This document shows, one piece after another, positions 5,053-5,508 of a stretch of DNA of 5,508 nt. The stretch lies in assembly GCA_020849155.1 (NCBI GenBank), contig JADLGU010000054.1, positions 1-5,508 on the forward strand. Reading direction: 5' to 3'. The DNA is from Rhodocyclaceae bacterium (GTDB lineage: Bacteria; Pseudomonadota; Gammaproteobacteria; Burkholderiales; Rhodocyclaceae). Position 1 is the first letter of the stretch. Each line of letters starts with the position of its first letter. Position numbers and translations under genes: made by a program. The notes beneath the pieces were generated by a model that did not search any database, was not told the origin of the DNA, and saw only the letters and a program-made list of their open reading frames with translations.

Positions 5053-5508
5053 AACTGCGACAGCGCCACCGCTGGACGCTGTCGCCGAAGCAGGCGATGG
5101 CGCTGCAGTCGCGCCTGGCGGCGCAGATCGTGCTGCGCGACGACTTCGGCCCGGTGCGCCGCGTCGCCGGCGTGGACGTGGGCTTCGAGGACGGCGGCGC
5201 CACGACGCGGGCGGCGGTGGCCGTGCTCGGCCTGCCCTCGCTGGGACTGGAGACCTACGCCATCGCCCGGCAGCCGACCCGCTTCCCCTACGTGCCGGGC
5301 CTGCTGTCGTTCCGCGAGGCGCCGGCGGTGCTGGCGGCGATGCGCAAGCTGCGCGTCCGGCCCGACCTGCTGCTCTGCGACGGCCAGGGCATCGCCCATC
5401 CGCGCCGGCTCGGCATCGCCAGCCACCTCGGCCTGCTGCTCGACATTCCCTCCATCGGCGTGGCCAAGACCCGCTACATCGGCCGGCACCCGGCGGTGCC
5501 CGAGGCGC
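5049..5508 (+). CDS. nfi: Endonuclease V (deoxyinosine 3'-endonuclease), N-terminal part
   Basis: The reading frame is open to the right edge and gives 153 residues, about two thirds of a typical endonuclease V of roughly 220-230 residues. The enzyme nicks DNA at the second phosphodiester bond 3' of hypoxanthine left by adenine deamination, and in many species also acts on inosine in RNA. The diagnostic motifs are in order: GVDVGF (41-46, metal ligand Asp43), PYVPGLLSFRE (80-90, wedge Tyr81 and metal ligand Glu90), CDGQGIAHPRRLGIASHLG (110-128, metal ligand Asp111) and SIGVAKTRYIG (135-145, Lys140). Their numbering is almost identical to that of the Thermotoga maritima enzyme (Asp43, Tyr80, Glu89, Asp110, Lys139). 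The start is GTG at 5049, overlapping the upstream TGA as GTGA, which suggests translational coupling; no clear ribosome binding site is seen. The remaining C-terminus lies outside the window. Confidence 0.95.
   Translation, partial: MKLRQRHRWTLSPKQAMALQSRLAAQIVLRDDFGPVRRVAGVDVGFEDGGATTRAAVAVLGLPSLGLETYAIARQPTRFPYVPGLLSFREAPAVLAAMRKLRVRPDLLLCDGQGIAHPRRLGIASHLGLLLDIPSIGVAKTRYIGRHPAVPEA

Noticed and set aside
1..5508. Search for mobile elements, CRISPR arrays, tRNA/rRNA genes or a defence-type gene cluster
   Set aside because: No transposase motif, terminal inverted repeats, regularly spaced repeats or RNA-gene signature was seen. The genes belong to recognised housekeeping families except for the one small unknown protein, so claiming a new system would go beyond the evidence.

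Overview
The window is GC-rich chromosomal DNA that looks like an ordinary housekeeping or stress-survival region of a polyhydroxyalkanoate-storing proteobacterium. The mix of genes (an intracellular PHB depolymerase, a short HPF-type ribosome protein, a Lon-like protease of the LonB/LonC type, a small acidic protein ending in an ISDWIDPDTG motif, and endonuclease V) and the dense, GC-biased coding suggest a betaproteobacterium, perhaps of the Rhodocyclales. That placement is inference from gene content, not a measured relationship.

Layout: (1) positions 1-554, plus strand: the C-terminal part of an intracellular PHB/PHA depolymerase, running in from the left edge. (2) 551-904, minus strand: a 117-residue HPF/RaiA-family hibernation factor whose stop codon overlaps that of the depolymerase, tail to tail. 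(3) 976-3396, minus strand: an 806-residue Lon-like protease with a complete Ser-Lys protease dyad but an altered ATPase site. It lies 71 bp upstream of hpf and the two probably share a transcript. (4) 3397-3593: the only sizeable intergenic region, a divergent control region with a plausible sigma-70 promoter for the protease and a perfect interrupted palindrome. (5) 3594-3875, plus strand: a small acidic protein of unknown function. (6) 3886-5052, plus strand: an alkaline-phosphatase-superfamily phosphodiesterase/nucleotide pyrophosphatase with all expected metal ligands. (7) 5049 to the right edge, plus strand: endonuclease V (nfi), truncated by the window. Genes 5-7 are packed with a 10-bp gap and a 4-bp overlap and look like one operon.

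Two themes can be proposed. The left side (PHB mobilisation, ribosome hibernation, protein quality control) fits starvation or stationary-phase physiology. The right-hand operon pairs a repair nuclease for deaminated purines with a phosphoesterase that could act on nucleotides or other phosphodiesters. Both groupings are inference from adjacency. No mobile element, CRISPR array, tRNA, rRNA or clear defence system is visible. The most interesting points are the altered nucleotide-binding site of the Lon-like protease, the unknown small protein heading the phosphodiesterase-endonuclease V operon, and the palindrome in the divergent control region.
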